A stretch of 64,000 nucleotides of DNA from Nocardia asteroides. Lineage in GTDB: Bacteria > Actinomycetota > Actinomycetes > Mycobacteriales > Mycobacteriaceae. The stretch spans positions 2,170,001 to 2,234,000 of the forward strand of contig NZ_CP089214.1 of the NCBI RefSeq assembly GCF_021183625.1. Direction: 5' to 3'. A model generated the notes under the pieces. That model had not been told where the DNA came from. It searched no databases and saw only the letters and a program-made list of their open reading frames with translations. Of the stretch, positions 34,524-43,189 are shown one piece after another. Numbering within the stretch: position 1 is the first letter of the stretch; every line of letters begins with the position of its first letter. The translations under genes were made by a program, and so were the position numbers.

Positions 34524-35222
34524 TCACTCCTGGAACCGGTACCCCATGCCCGCCTCGGTGAGCAGGTGCCTCGGGTGCGCCGGGTCGTCCTCCAGCTTGC
34601 GCCGCAGCTGCGCGAGATAGACCCGCAAATAGTGGGTTTCGGTGGCGTAGGAGGGGCCCCACACCTCGCGCAGCAGCTCCTTGCGGCCGACCAGCTTGCC
34701 CCGGTGCCGCACCAGCATCTCGAGCATCCCCCACTCGGTCGGGGTGAGGTGCACCGGTTCGCCGTGCCTGGTGACCCGCTTGGCGGCGAGGTCGACGGTG
34801 AACGAGTCGGTGATCACCACCGGCTCGCCGCCGGTGTCGGCGCCCGCCCGCCGCACCGCGGCGCGCAGCCGGGCGAGCAGCTCGTCCATGCCGAACGGCT
34901 TGGTGACGTAGTCGTCGGCGCCCGCGTCCAGCGCCTCCACCTTGTCGGCGGAGTCGGTGCGGGCGGAGAGCACGATCACCGGCGCCGCGCTCCAGCCGCG
35001 CAGCCCGGCGAGCACCTCGGTGCCGTCCATGTCCGGCAGCCCGAGGTCGAGGATCACCACGTCCGGGTGCCGGTCGGCGGCGGCGCGCAGCGCGGCGGCG
35101 CCGGTGCCCGCGGTGACCACGTCGTAGCCGCGCACCGAGAGGTTGATCCGCAGCGCGCGCACGATGTGCGGCTCGTCGTCGACCACGAGCACGGTCGTCG
35201 CCGCGGGGACCGGATCACTCAT
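34524..35222 (-). CDS. kdpE: Potassium-responsive response regulator KdpE
   Basis: 232-aa OmpR/PhoB-family regulator. The receiver has the acidic pair Asp15-Asp16, phospho-acceptor Asp59 (VILDLGLPDMDG) and the lysine in YVTKPFG. The winged-helix C-terminal domain (LTPTEWGMLEMLVRHRGKLV; THYLRVYLAQLRRKLEDDP) binds DNA as tandem dimers. ATG 35222 overlaps the stop of a 23-codon ORF that links it to kdpD. Direct repeats in the kdp intergenic region are its likely sites. Confidence 0.95.
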   Translation of the reverse strand: MSDPVPAATTVLVVDDEPHIVRALRINLSVRGYDVVTAGTGAAALRAAADRHPDVVILDLGLPDMDGTEVLAGLRGWSAAPVIVLSARTDSADKVEALDAGADDYVTKPFGMDELLARLRAAVRRAGADTGGEPVVITDSFTVDLAAKRVTRHGEPVHLTPTEWGMLEMLVRHRGKLVGRKELLREVWGPSYATETHYLRVYLAQLRRKLEDDPAHPRHLLTEAGMGYRFQE

Positions 35223-35290
35223 GCGCGCTCCCGCGCCGTGCCGGGTGGGCCGGCGGCGAGCACCGTCGGCGGCGGGGCCGGATCGGTCAT
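35219..35290 (-). CDS. Predicted 23-aa micro-ORF bridging kdpD and kdpE
   Basis: The 23-codon frame begins with MTDPAPPPTVLAA and ends ARERA. Its ATG overlaps the kdpD TGA (ATGA), and its TGA overlaps the kdpE ATG (ATGA again), so it would couple translation from one gene to the other. Its first 12 residues resemble the start of KdpE (MSDPVPAATTVLVV), as though the kdpE start had been partly duplicated. Whether the peptide itself matters is unknown. Confidence 0.55.
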   Translation of the reverse strand: MTDPAPPPTVLAAGPPGTARERA

Positions 35291-37782
35291 GACGGCTCCT
35301 CGGCTGCGGGCAGGTCGACGAGCATGGTCAGCCCGCCGCCCGGCGTGGTCTCGGCGTGCACGGTACCGCCCATGGCCTCGGCGAAGCCGCGCACCACGGA
35401 GAGCCCGAGCCCGACGCCGGTGGTGTTGTCCCGGTCGCCGCGCCGCTGGAAGGGCTCGAACACCTGCTCCTCGGCGCCGCGCGGGATGCCGGGGCCGGTG
35501 TCGGCCACCGCGACGGTCACCCGGTCGCCGTCGCGCTCCGCGCTGACCCGCACCGGGGCGTCGCGCGGGGCGTGCCGCAGCGCGTTGTCCACCAGGTTGG
35601 CCAGCACCCGCTCCAGCAGCCCGGGGTCGGCGGCGACCGCGATCTCGCCGACCTCGACCTCGACCCGCTCCATCGATGCCCGGCGCACCCCGCGGGTGCC
35701 CATGCCGATGCCGACGAGCGCGCGGTGCACCGCCTCGTCCAGGTACACGGTGCGGACCCGGGGCGCGACCACGCCCGCGGCGAGCCGGGAGGAGTCGAGC
35801 AGGTTGTCCACCAGCGCGGTGAGCTGGTCCACCGACTCCTCGACGGTCTCCAGCAGCTCCTCGGTGTCCTCCGGGGAGAACTCGACGTCCTCGCTGCGCA
35901 GGCTGGAGACGGCGGCCTTGGCGCCGGCCAGCGGGGTGCGCAGGTCGTGCCCGACGGCGGAGAGCAGCGCGCGGCGCAGCCGGTCGGCCTCGCGCAGCGC
36001 CACCGCGGCCCCGGCCTCCTCGGTGAGCCTGGCCTGCCGCACCAGCCCGGCCGCCTGGTTGGCGACGGCGGCGAGCACCGGCCGGTCGGCGGCGGCGAGC
36101 GGCCGCCCGGCGAGCGCGAGCACCAGCCCCCCGTCCCCGGACTCGACCACCGTGTCGGCCTCGGCGGGCCGCGCGGGCGGATCGGCCCCGACCGCGGCGA
36201 CCACGGCATCGCCGTCCAGCACGGCGGCCCAGCGCTGCGCGTAGGTCTCCCTGAGCTGCTCCAGCAGCCGGGTCAGGTCGGCGCCGTGCAGCACCGCGCC
36301 GGCGAACCGGGTGAGCAGCTCGGCCTGGCGCGAGGCCCGGCGCGCCTGCTCGGCCCGCGCCGCGGCGATGTCGACCAGCGCGGCCACCGCCACCGCGACC
36401 ACGAGCAGCACCACCACCGCGACGAAGTTGTCCGGCTCGGCGACCGTGAGGCTGTAGCGCGGGGCGGCGAAGAACCAGTTCAGCAGCAGCCCGGAGAGCA
36501 GCGCCGAGACCGTCGCGGGCAGCACCCCGCCGAAGAGCGAGACGGCCACCACCCCGACCACGAAGACCGAGGAGAGCCCCGGCAGGTCGAGCACCCCGTC
36601 CAGCAGCCAGGCGCAGAGCGCGCAGACCAGCAGCGGCATCAGCACCGCGGCGGGCCATGCGGCGGCCGGGCGCCGCGGCCGCAGCGCCGCGCGCCGCAGC
36701 GGGCGGTGGGTCTCGGAGTGGGTCACCATGTGAATGTCGATCTTGCCCGACCGCCGGACGACGGCGGCGCCGATACCCTCGTCGAGCAGCCGCGCCCAGC
36801 GCGAGCGGCGCGAGGTGCCGAGCACCAGCTGGGTGGCGTTGACCTCGCGGGCGAAGCCGAGCAGCGCGGCCGGGACGTCCTCGCCGGTGACGGTGTGCAG
36901 CGAGGCGTCCAGCGCGCCGGCCAGCTCGCGCAGCCGGGCCAGCCGCGCGGCCGAGACCCCGGCGAGGCCGTCGCCGCGCACCACGTGCAGCACCGCCAGC
37001 TCGGCGCTGGCCTTCCCCGCGATCCGGGCCGCGCGGCGCACGATCGTCTCCGACTCCGGGCCGCCGGTCACCGCGACCACCACCCGCTCGCGCGCCTCCC
37101 AGGTCGCGGTGATCCGGTGCTCGGAGCGGTACTTCGCGAGCGCGGCGTCCACCTGGTCGGCGAGCCAGAGCAGCGCGAGCTCGCGCAGCGCGGTGAGGTT
37201 GCCCGGCCGGAAGTAGTTGCGCAGCGCGGCGTCGGCCCGGTCGGCGGCGTAGACGTTGCCGTGCGCGAGCCTGCGCCGCAGCGCCTCCGGGGTGATGTCG
37301 ACCAGCTCCACCTGCCCCGCCCCGCGCACCACCGCGTCCGGCACCGTCTCCCGCTGCTCGATCCCGGTGATCTGCTCGACCACGTCGTTCAGGCTCTCCA
37401 GGTGCTGCACGTTGACCGTCGACACCACGTCGATCCCGGCCTCGAGCAGCTCGTCCACGTCCTGCCAGCGCTTGCGGTTGCGGCTGCCGGGCGCGTTGGT
37501 GTGCGCGAGCTCGTCCACCAGCGCGATGCCGGGCGCGCGGCGCAGCACCGCGTCCACGTCGAGCTCGTCCAGCACGGTGCCGCGGTACGGCACCCGCCGC
37601 GGCGGGATGCGCTCGATCCCGTCGAGCAGCGCGGCCGTCTGCGCCCGGCCGTGCGTCTCGACGACCGCGGCGACGACGTCGCGGCCGCGTTCCCGGCGAC
37701 GGTGCGCCTCGGCGAGCATGGCGTAGGTCTTGCCGACGCCGGGCGCCGCGCCGAGGTAGATCCGCAGTTCGCCGCGGTTCAC
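35287..37782 (-). CDS. kdpD: Sensor histidine kinase KdpD
   Basis: 831-aa osmosensing kinase. Order: KdpD domain with Walker A GAAPGVGKT (11-19) and ELAHTNAPGSRNRKRWQDV; a USP-like domain (about 215-350); four membrane helices (about 370-470); a GAF-like region; the H-box SAVGHDLRTPL with His612; the N box LVDNALRHAP; ADTGPGIP and GVGLGLS. GTG 37782 is fixed by a GTGA overlap with the stop of an upstream 26-codon ORF and leads straight into the Walker A region as in other KdpD proteins. Confidence 0.95.
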   Translation of the reverse strand: MNRGELRIYLGAAPGVGKTYAMLAEAHRRRERGRDVVAAVVETHGRAQTAALLDGIERIPPRRVPYRGTVLDELDVDAVLRRAPGIALVDELAHTNAPGSRNRKRWQDVDELLEAGIDVVSTVNVQHLESLNDVVEQITGIEQRETVPDAVVRGAGQVELVDITPEALRRRLAHGNVYAADRADAALRNYFRPGNLTALRELALLWLADQVDAALAKYRSEHRITATWEARERVVVAVTGGPESETIVRRAARIAGKASAELAVLHVVRGDGLAGVSAARLARLRELAGALDASLHTVTGEDVPAALLGFAREVNATQLVLGTSRRSRWARLLDEGIGAAVVRRSGKIDIHMVTHSETHRPLRRAALRPRRPAAAWPAAVLMPLLVCALCAWLLDGVLDLPGLSSVFVVGVVAVSLFGGVLPATVSALLSGLLLNWFFAAPRYSLTVAEPDNFVAVVVLLVVAVAVAALVDIAAARAEQARRASRQAELLTRFAGAVLHGADLTRLLEQLRETYAQRWAAVLDGDAVVAAVGADPPARPAEADTVVESGDGGLVLALAGRPLAAADRPVLAAVANQAAGLVRQARLTEEAGAAVALREADRLRRALLSAVGHDLRTPLAGAKAAVSSLRSEDVEFSPEDTEELLETVEESVDQLTALVDNLLDSSRLAAGVVAPRVRTVYLDEAVHRALVGIGMGTRGVRRASMERVEVEVGEIAVAADPGLLERVLANLVDNALRHAPRDAPVRVSAERDGDRVTVAVADTGPGIPRGAEEQVFEPFQRRGDRDNTTGVGLGLSVVRGFAEAMGGTVHAETTPGGGLTMLVDLPAAEEPS

Positions 37783-37859
37783 CACCCGCGCACGCGCTGC
37801 ACACGGGTCGCGGCGATGCCGCACAGGAAACCGGCCACCGCGGTCACCACCACCTTCAT
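37779..37859 (-). CDS. Predicted 26-aa membrane micro-protein leading kdpDE
   Basis: The frame of 26 codons starts MKVVVTAVAGFLCGIAA and ends VQRVRGW, one hydrophobic helix followed by a basic end. GAGGA lies 5 nt before the ATG, and the TGA overlaps the kdpD GTG in GTGA. It shares MxVVV at the start and VQR near the end with the 27-aa ORF on the opposite strand. It is either a leader peptide for coupling or a small membrane partner of KdpD. Confidence 0.6.
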   Translation of the reverse strand: MKVVVTAVAGFLCGIAATRVQRVRGW

Positions 37860-37914
37860 CGTTCCTCGGTATCCCCGATCACTCTGCCCGCGCGGAGCGC
37901 CGCGCGCGGGCGTC

Positions 37915-37932
37915 TTTACGGTTCGTTGACGG
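37915..37932 (-). promoter_or_regulatory. KdpE-like direct repeat facing kdpDE
   Basis: On the minus strand CCGTCAA and CCGTAAA are 11 bp apart start to start, the spacing expected for an OmpR-family dimer. The same heptamer pair occurs twice on the plus strand of this intergenic region. Confidence 0.6.
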
Positions 37933-38014
37933 CATCGCCGCCTTTCCTGACGCTTTCGTATCGCGTTGTACCGCAGGGACGTTCACGTCGTGCGGCGAGA
38001 CCGGCGAGCACCCC

Positions 38015-38032
38015 GCGTCAAGAAACCGTCAA
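38015..38032 (+). promoter_or_regulatory. KdpE-like direct repeat facing kdpFABC, pair 1
   Basis: GCGTCAA (38015-38021) and CCGTCAA (38026-38032), both followed by G, are spaced 11 bp. This is the best match of the three pairs. Confidence 0.65.
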
Positions 38033-38046
38033 GGCGGGGCGCCACC

Positions 38047-38064
38047 CCGCCAAGAAGCCGTAAG
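38047..38064 (+). promoter_or_regulatory. KdpE-like direct repeat facing kdpFABC, pair 2
   Basis: CCGCCAA (38047-38053) and CCGTAAG (38058-38064) are spaced 11 bp, about three helical turns after the first pair. They end 80 bp before the first small ORF of the transport operon. Confidence 0.55.
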
Positions 38065-38145
38065 GAGCGGTGGAAAAGCCGCGCCGGCGTCGTTCACTCG
38101 AACGAGCGTGCTCCACCGCGGAGCAGCTCGAGGAGGTTCGACCCG

Positions 38146-38229
38146 ATGTCCGTCGTCGTGTTCACGGTGCTCACCGTGGCCGTGTTCGCCCTGTTGGGCC
38201 TGGTCCAGCGCGGGGTGGAGCGGCTGTGA
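38146..38229 (+). CDS. Predicted 27-aa membrane micro-protein before kdpF
   Basis: 27 codons, starting MSVVVFTVLTVAVFALLG and ending VQRGVERL: one membrane helix and a charged end. AGGAGG stands 9 nt upstream of the ATG, so translation is likely. Its TGA overlaps the kdpF GTG (GTGA). It is not KdpF, which follows. It may be a second small subunit or stabiliser of the KdpFABC complex; that is inference. Confidence 0.7.
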   Translation: MSVVVFTVLTVAVFALLGLVQRGVERL

Positions 38230-38312
38230 TCGCGAATATCGCCGGCCTGGCGCTCGCGGTGCCGGTCGCGCTGCTCGCGCTGGCCGCCCTGCTCTTCCCC
38301 GAGAGGTTCTAG
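38226..38312 (+). CDS. kdpF: KdpF small subunit
   Basis: 28-aa single-helix peptide (IANIAGLALAVPVALLAL ... LLFPERF). The ending LLFPE(K/R)F is that of mycobacterial KdpF. KdpF stabilises the KdpABC potassium ATPase in the membrane. GTG 38226 overlaps the preceding micro-ORF stop, and its TAG directly abuts the kdpA GTG. Confidence 0.88.
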   Translation: MIANIAGLALAVPVALLALAALLFPERF

Positions 38313-39986
38313 GTGAACGACACGGTCAGGGCGGTGCTGCTGGTCGGCTCGCTGGTGGCGGCGCTCGCGCTGGTGCACGTGCCGCTCGGCGACTACATGC
38401 ACCGGGTCTACTCGGGGACGAAGCACTCGCACGCCGAGCGGCTGATCTACCGGGTGATCGGGGTGCGCCCCGAGGTCGAGCAGAGCTGGCCGGTCTACGC
38501 CCGCGGCGTGCTCGCCTTCTCGGCGGTGGGCGTGCTCGCGCTCTTCGCCTTCCAGCTGGCGCAGCGGGTGCTGCCGCTGCACCTGAACGATCCGGGCACC
38601 GAGCTGACCCCCGCCCTGGCCTGGAACACCGCGGTCAGCTTCGTGACCAACACCAACTGGCAGAACTACGCGGGCGAGAGCACCCAGGGGCACCTGGTGC
38701 AGATGGCCGGGCTCGCGGTGCAGAACTTCGGCTCCGCCGCGGTCGGCATGGCGGTCGCGGTCGCGCTGGTGCGCGGCTTCGCCCGCACCCGCACCGGTGA
38801 GCTCGGCAACTTCTGGGTCGATCTGGTGCGCGGCACCGTGCGCATTTTGCTGCCGCTCGCCTTCGCCGGCGCGGTGCTGCTGCTGGTCGGCGGCGTGGTG
38901 CAGAACTTCCAGCTGCACGACCGGGTCGCGCAGACGCTCACCGGTGCGGCACAGCCGATTCCGGGCGGGCCGGTGGCGAGCCAGGAGGCGATCAAGGAGC
39001 TCGGCACCAACGGCGGCGGCTTCTTCAACGCCAACTCCGCACACCCGTTCGAGAACCCGTCCGCCTGGACCGACTGGCTGGAGATCTTCCTGCTGCTGGT
39101 GATCTCCTTCTCGCTGCCGCGCACCTTCGGCCGGATGGTCGGCAGCCCGAAGCAGGGCTACGCCGTCCTCGCGGTGCAGGCCGTGCTCGCGCTCACCGGC
39201 ATCGCGCTCACCGTGTTCTTCCAGCTGCGCGCGGACGGCACCGTGCCGACCGCGATCGGCGCCGCCACCGAGGGCGTGGAGCAGCGCTTCGGCGTGGTCG
39301 ACTCGGCGGTCTTCGCGGCAGGCACCACGCTCACCTCGACCGGCGCGGTGAACTCGTCCCATGACGCGTACACCAGCCTCGGCGGCATGATGACGATGAT
39401 CCACATGCAGCTCGGCGAGGTGGCGCCGGGCGGCGTCGGCTCCGGGCTGTACGGGATCCTCGTGCTCGCGGTGATCACCGTGTTCGTGGCCGGGCTCATG
39501 GTCGGCCGCACCCCGGAGTACCTGGGCAAGAAGATCACCCCGCGGGAGATCAAGCTGGCCGCCGCCTACATCCTGGTGACGCCGCTGGTGGTCCTGATCG
39601 GCACCGCGCTCGCGGTGGCGATGCCCGGCCAGCGGGCGAGCATGCTCGCCGCCGGGCCGCACGGCCTCTCCGAGGTGCTCTACGCCTTCACCTCGGCCGC
39701 CGCCAACAACGGCTCGGCCTTCGGCGGGCTCTCCGGCAACACCGAGTGGTTCAACACCGCGCTCGGGCTGGCCATGCTCTTCGGCCGGTTCCTGCCGATC
39801 GTGCTGGTCCTCGCGCTGGCGGGGTCGCTCGCCGCGCAGGGCCGGACCCCGGAGTCGGCGGGCACACTGCCCACCCACCGCCCCCAGTTCATCGGCATGG
39901 TCGCCGGCGTGACCGTTGTCCTGGTCGCGCTCACCTTCCTGCCCGCCCTCGCGCTCGGCCCGCTCGCCGAAGGAATCGGTTCATGA
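38313..39986 (+). CDS. kdpA: Potassium-transporting ATPase subunit A
   Basis: 557-aa K+-channel-like subunit with about ten membrane helices. Selectivity-filter segments are visible: [37 protein letters not shown] (in sections), [17 protein letters not shown]. It provides the high-affinity K+ entry path. GTG 38313 abuts the kdpF stop and its TGA overlaps the kdpB ATG. Confidence 0.96.
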   Translation: MNDTVRAVLLVGSLVAALALVHVPLGDYMHRVYSGTKHSHAERLIYRVIGVRPEVEQSWPVYARGVLAFSAVGVLALFAFQLAQRVLPLHLNDPGTELTPALAWNTAVSFVTNTNWQNYAGESTQGHLVQMAGLAVQNFGSAAVGMAVAVALVRGFARTRTGELGNFWVDLVRGTVRILLPLAFAGAVLLLVGGVVQNFQLHDRVAQTLTGAAQPIPGGPVASQEAIKELGTNGGGFFNANSAHPFENPSAWTDWLEIFLLLVISFSLPRTFGRMVGSPKQGYAVLAVQAVLALTGIALTVFFQLRADGTVPTAIGAATEGVEQRFGVVDSAVFAAGTTLTSTGAVNSSHDAYTSLGGMMTMIHMQLGEVAPGGVGSGLYGILVLAVITVFVAGLMVGRTPEYLGKKITPREIKLAAAYILVTPLVVLIGTALAVAMPGQRASMLAAGPHGLSEVLYAFTSAAANNGSAFGGLSGNTEWFNTALGLAMLFGRFLPIVLVLALAGSLAAQGRTPESAGTLPTHRPQFIGMVAGVTVVLVALTFLPALALGPLAEGIGS

Positions 39987-42121
39987 CCTCCACGCTCTCC
40001 TCCCCCGCCCCGGCCGCACCCGCGCCGGAGCCGCGCCGCCCCGGCGCGGTGCGCGCGGGCGTGCTCGACCCGGCCATGCTGCTCACCTGCCTGCCGCAGG
40101 CGCTGCGCAAGCTGGACCCGCGCACGCTCTGGCACAACCCGGTCATGCTCATCGTCGAGGTCGGCGCGGCCTGGTCCACCGTGCTCGCGGTGGCCGACCC
40201 GAGCTTCTTCGCGTGGGCGGTCGTGGCCTGGCTCTGGCTCACCGTGCTCTTCGCCAACCTGGCCGAGGCGGTCGCCGAGGGACGCGGCCGCGCGCAGGCG
40301 GATTCGCTGCGCAGGGCCCGCACCGACACCGTCGCCCGCAGGCTCGGCGAGGATGGCGCCGAGCAGCGGGTGCCCGCCCCCGAGCTGCGCCGCGGCGATC
40401 GGGTCGTCATCGAGGCGGGCGAGGTGGTGCCCGCCGACGGCGACGTGGTGGACGGCATCGCCTCGGTCGACGAATCGGCGATCACCGGCGAATCCGCGCC
40501 GGTGATCCGGGAATCCGGCGGCGATCGCTCGGCCGTCACCGGCGGTACGACGGTGCTCTCCGACCGGATCGTCGTCGAGATCACCCAGGAGCCGGGCGCC
40601 GGCTTCATCGACACGATGATCGCCCTGGTCGAGGGGGCGAAGCGGCAGCGGACGCCGAACGAGATCGCGCTGAACATCCTGCTCGCCGCGCTCACCGTGG
40701 TCTTCCTCTGCGCGGTGGTGACGCTGCAGCCGATGGCGATCTACGCGCGCGGCAACGACACCGGGGTGGCCGATACCCTCGCGCTCACCGCCGACGGCAT
40801 CTCCGGCATCGTGCTGGTCGCGCTGCTGGTCTGCCTCATCCCGACCACGATCGGCGCGCTGCTCTCGGCCATCGGCATCGCCGGGATGGACCGGCTGGTG
40901 CAGCGCAATGTGCTGGCCATGTCCGGCCGCGCGGTGGAGGCGGCGGGCGACGTGAACACGCTGCTGCTGGACAAGACCGGCACCATCACGCTCGGCAACC
41001 GGCGAGCCTCGGAGTTCCTGCCCGCCCCCGGCATCACCCCCGACGAGCTGGCCGCCGCGGCTCAGCTCTCGAGCCTCGCGGACGAGACCCCGGAGGGGCG
41101 CTCGATCGTGGTGCACGCGAAGGAGGCGCACGGCCGCCGCGCGCGCACCACCGGCGAGCTGCCGGGCGCCACCTGGGTGCCGTTCACCGCGCAGACCAGG
41201 ATGTCCGGCGTCGACCTCGCCGACGGCCACCGGCTGCGCAAGGGCGCCGCCACCGCGGTCGTGGAGTGGGTTCGCTCGGCGGGCGGTTCGGTGCCGGACG
41301 AGATCGGCGCGCGGGTCGAGCGGATCGCGGGCGCGGGCGGCACCCCGCTGGTCGTCGGCGAGGTGCGCGACGGCACCGCGCGGGTGCTCGGCGTGCTCGC
41401 CCTGGTCGACGTGGTCAAGGACGGCATGCGCGAGCGCTTCGACCAGATGCGCCGGATGGGCATTCGCACCGTGATGATCACCGGCGACAACCCGGCCACC
41501 GCCGCCGCCATCGCCGCACAGGCCGGGGTGGACGACTTCCTCGCGGAGGCCACTCCGGAGGACAAGCTCGCGCTCATCCGGAAGGAGCAGGAGGGCGGGC
41601 GGCTGGTCGCCATGACCGGCGACGGCACCAATGACGCTCCCGCGCTGGCCCAGGCCGACGTCGGGGTCGCCATGAACACCGGCACCTCCGCGGCCAAGGA
41701 GGCGGCCAACATGATCGACCTGGACGCCGACCCGACCAAGCTGATCGAGATCGTGGCGATCGGCAAGCAGCTGCTCATCACCCGCGGCGCGCTCACCACC
41801 TTCTCCATCGCGAACGACATCGCCAAGTACTTCGCGATCATCCCGGCGCTGTTCGTCCCGCTCTTCCCCGGCCTGGCGGCGCTGAACGTCATGCGGCTGG
41901 CCAGCGCGCAGTCGGCGATCCTCTCGGCGGTGATCTTCAACGCAGTGGTGATCGTCGCGCTGATCCCGCTGGCGCTGCGCGGGGTGCGGTACCGGCCGAG
42001 CGGCGCCGCCGGGCTGCTCGGGCGCAACCTCGCGATCTACGGCATCGGCGGCATCGCGGTGCCGTTCCTCGGCATCAAGCTCATCGACCTGTTCGTCCAC
42101 CTTCTCCCCGGGATGTCCTGA
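39983..42121 (+). CDS. kdpB: Potassium-transporting ATPase subunit B
   Basis: 712-aa P-type ATPase subunit. The phosphorylated Asp330 lies in [12 protein letters not shown]; the TGES-like actuator motif is SAITGESAP, and [25 protein letters not shown] (in sections) and [18 protein letters not shown] complete the P domain. ATG 39983 overlaps the kdpA TGA. It energises K+ uptake through KdpA by coupled ATP hydrolysis. Confidence 0.96.
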   Translation: MTSTLSSPAPAAPAPEPRRPGAVRAGVLDPAMLLTCLPQALRKLDPRTLWHNPVMLIVEVGAAWSTVLAVADPSFFAWAVVAWLWLTVLFANLAEAVAEGRGRAQADSLRRARTDTVARRLGEDGAEQRVPAPELRRGDRVVIEAGEVVPADGDVVDGIASVDESAITGESAPVIRESGGDRSAVTGGTTVLSDRIVVEITQEPGAGFIDTMIALVEGAKRQRTPNEIALNILLAALTVVFLCAVVTLQPMAIYARGNDTGVADTLALTADGISGIVLVALLVCLIPTTIGALLSAIGIAGMDRLVQRNVLAMSGRAVEAAGDVNTLLLDKTGTITLGNRRASEFLPAPGITPDELAAAAQLSSLADETPEGRSIVVHAKEAHGRRARTTGELPGATWVPFTAQTRMSGVDLADGHRLRKGAATAVVEWVRSAGGSVPDEIGARVERIAGAGGTPLVVGEVRDGTARVLGVLALVDVVKDGMRERFDQMRRMGIRTVMITGDNPATAAAIAAQAGVDDFLAEATPEDKLALIRKEQEGGRLVAMTGDGTNDAPALAQADVGVAMNTGTSAAKEAANMIDLDADPTKLIEIVAIGKQLLITRGALTTFSIANDIAKYFAIIPALFVPLFPGLAALNVMRLASAQSAILSAVIFNAVVIVALIPLALRGVRYRPSGAAGLLGRNLAIYGIGGIAVPFLGIKLIDLFVHLLPGMS

Positions 42122-42122
42122 T

Positions 42123-42989
42123 ATGCGTACGACCACCTGGATCCGGCAGCACCTGGCCGCGGTGCGCGCGCTGGCCGCGCTCACCGTCGTCACCGGGCTC
42201 GCCTACCCGCTCGCGGTGACCGCCGTCGGGCAGCTGCCCGGGCTGCGCGAGCGCGCCGACGGGTCGGTGCTCACCGTCGACGGCACGGTGGCGGGCTCCC
42301 GGCTGCTCGGCCAGTCCTTCACCGCCGCCGACGGTTCCGCGCTGCCCGCGTACTTCCAGAGCCGCCCCTCCGCGGCGGGCGACGGGTACGACACCCTGGC
42401 AAGCGGCGCGAGCAACCGCGGCCCGGAGGACATCGTCGACACCGCCGCCGCGCCGAGCCTGCTGACCGAGGTCTGCGCGCGGAGCAGAGAGGTCGGCGAC
42501 CGCGAAGGGGTCGACGGCTCCCGCCCGTTCTGCACCGCCGACGGCGTCGGGGCGGTGCTCGCTGTCTTCGGCCCGCGCGGCGCCGACGGCACGGTGACCA
42601 CGCCGGTGCGGGTGGTGAGCGTGAACCAGCCGTGCCCGGCCCGCCCCTTCCTCGGCGGCTACCGCGGCGTTCCCGTGGAATGCGCGACGGAGCGGGAGGA
42701 TTGGTCCGTGGCCCGGCTGGTCCCGGTGCGCGGCCCGGCGAGCGCCACGCCCGTGGTGCCCGCCGACGCGGTCACCGCGAGCGGCAGCGGGCTCGACCCG
42801 CACATCTCCCCGGAGTACGCCGCGCTGCAGCTGCGCCGGGTGGCCGCGGCCCGCGGGGTGCCGGAGGAGCGGGTGCGCGCCCTGGTCGACGCGCACACCG
42901 ACGGCCGCGCGCTCGGCTTCCTCGGCGAGCCGACGGTGCACGTGCTGGAGCTGAATCTGGAACTGGACCAGCGCTATCCGGCGCCGTAG
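42123..42989 (+). CDS. kdpC: Potassium-transporting ATPase subunit C, enlarged
   Basis: 288 aa against about 190 in E. coli. The membrane anchor (about 12-35, ALAALTVVTGLAYPLAVTAVG), GSRLLGQSF, the FQSRPSAAGDGYD motif, GASNRGPE and the C-terminal GLDPHISPEYAALQLRRVAAARG plus VLELNLEL are all in place. The extra residues lie between GASNRGPE and the DAVTASGSGLDPHIS motif, about 110-205, and include three cysteines. The ATG lies one base after the kdpB stop. Its 3' end overlaps a small opposite-strand gene by 16 bp. Confidence 0.93.
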   Translation: MRTTTWIRQHLAAVRALAALTVVTGLAYPLAVTAVGQLPGLRERADGSVLTVDGTVAGSRLLGQSFTAADGSALPAYFQSRPSAAGDGYDTLASGASNRGPEDIVDTAAAPSLLTEVCARSREVGDREGVDGSRPFCTADGVGAVLAVFGPRGADGTVTTPVRVVSVNQPCPARPFLGGYRGVPVECATEREDWSVARLVPVRGPASATPVVPADAVTASGSGLDPHISPEYAALQLRRVAAARGVPEERVRALVDAHTDGRALGFLGEPTVHVLELNLELDQRYPAP

Positions 42990-43153
42990 CAGAACGCGGC
43001 CGCCGCCAGGTACTGGCGGCACTCGGGGCCGTGGCCCGCGTGCATGCTGCAGATGAAGCGGGCGCGGTCGGTGTCGAGCGGGACGGTGGGCTCGGCGGCA
43101 CAGTCGCTGTGCTGCGAGCTCCACAGGTCCCTGGTATCCAGCGAGGTCTGCAT
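42974..43153 (-). CDS. Small four-cysteine protein
   Basis: 59 aa, no family recognised. Four cysteines are spaced through the chain (HSDCAAEP, FICSMHAGHGPECRQY, AAAFCYGAG), together with several histidines, so metal binding is conceivable. GAGAGG lies 6 nt before the ATG. It follows the debranching-enzyme gene by 36 bp on the same strand and overlaps the 3' end of kdpC antisense by 16 bp. Expression with the glycosyltransferase operon is inferred. Confidence 0.62.
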   Translation of the reverse strand: MQTSLDTRDLWSSQHSDCAAEPTVPLDTDRARFICSMHAGHGPECRQYLAAAAFCYGAG

Positions 43154-43189
43154 GGTCGCGCCTCTCGGTGTTCGGTTATCGGGGGGAGT

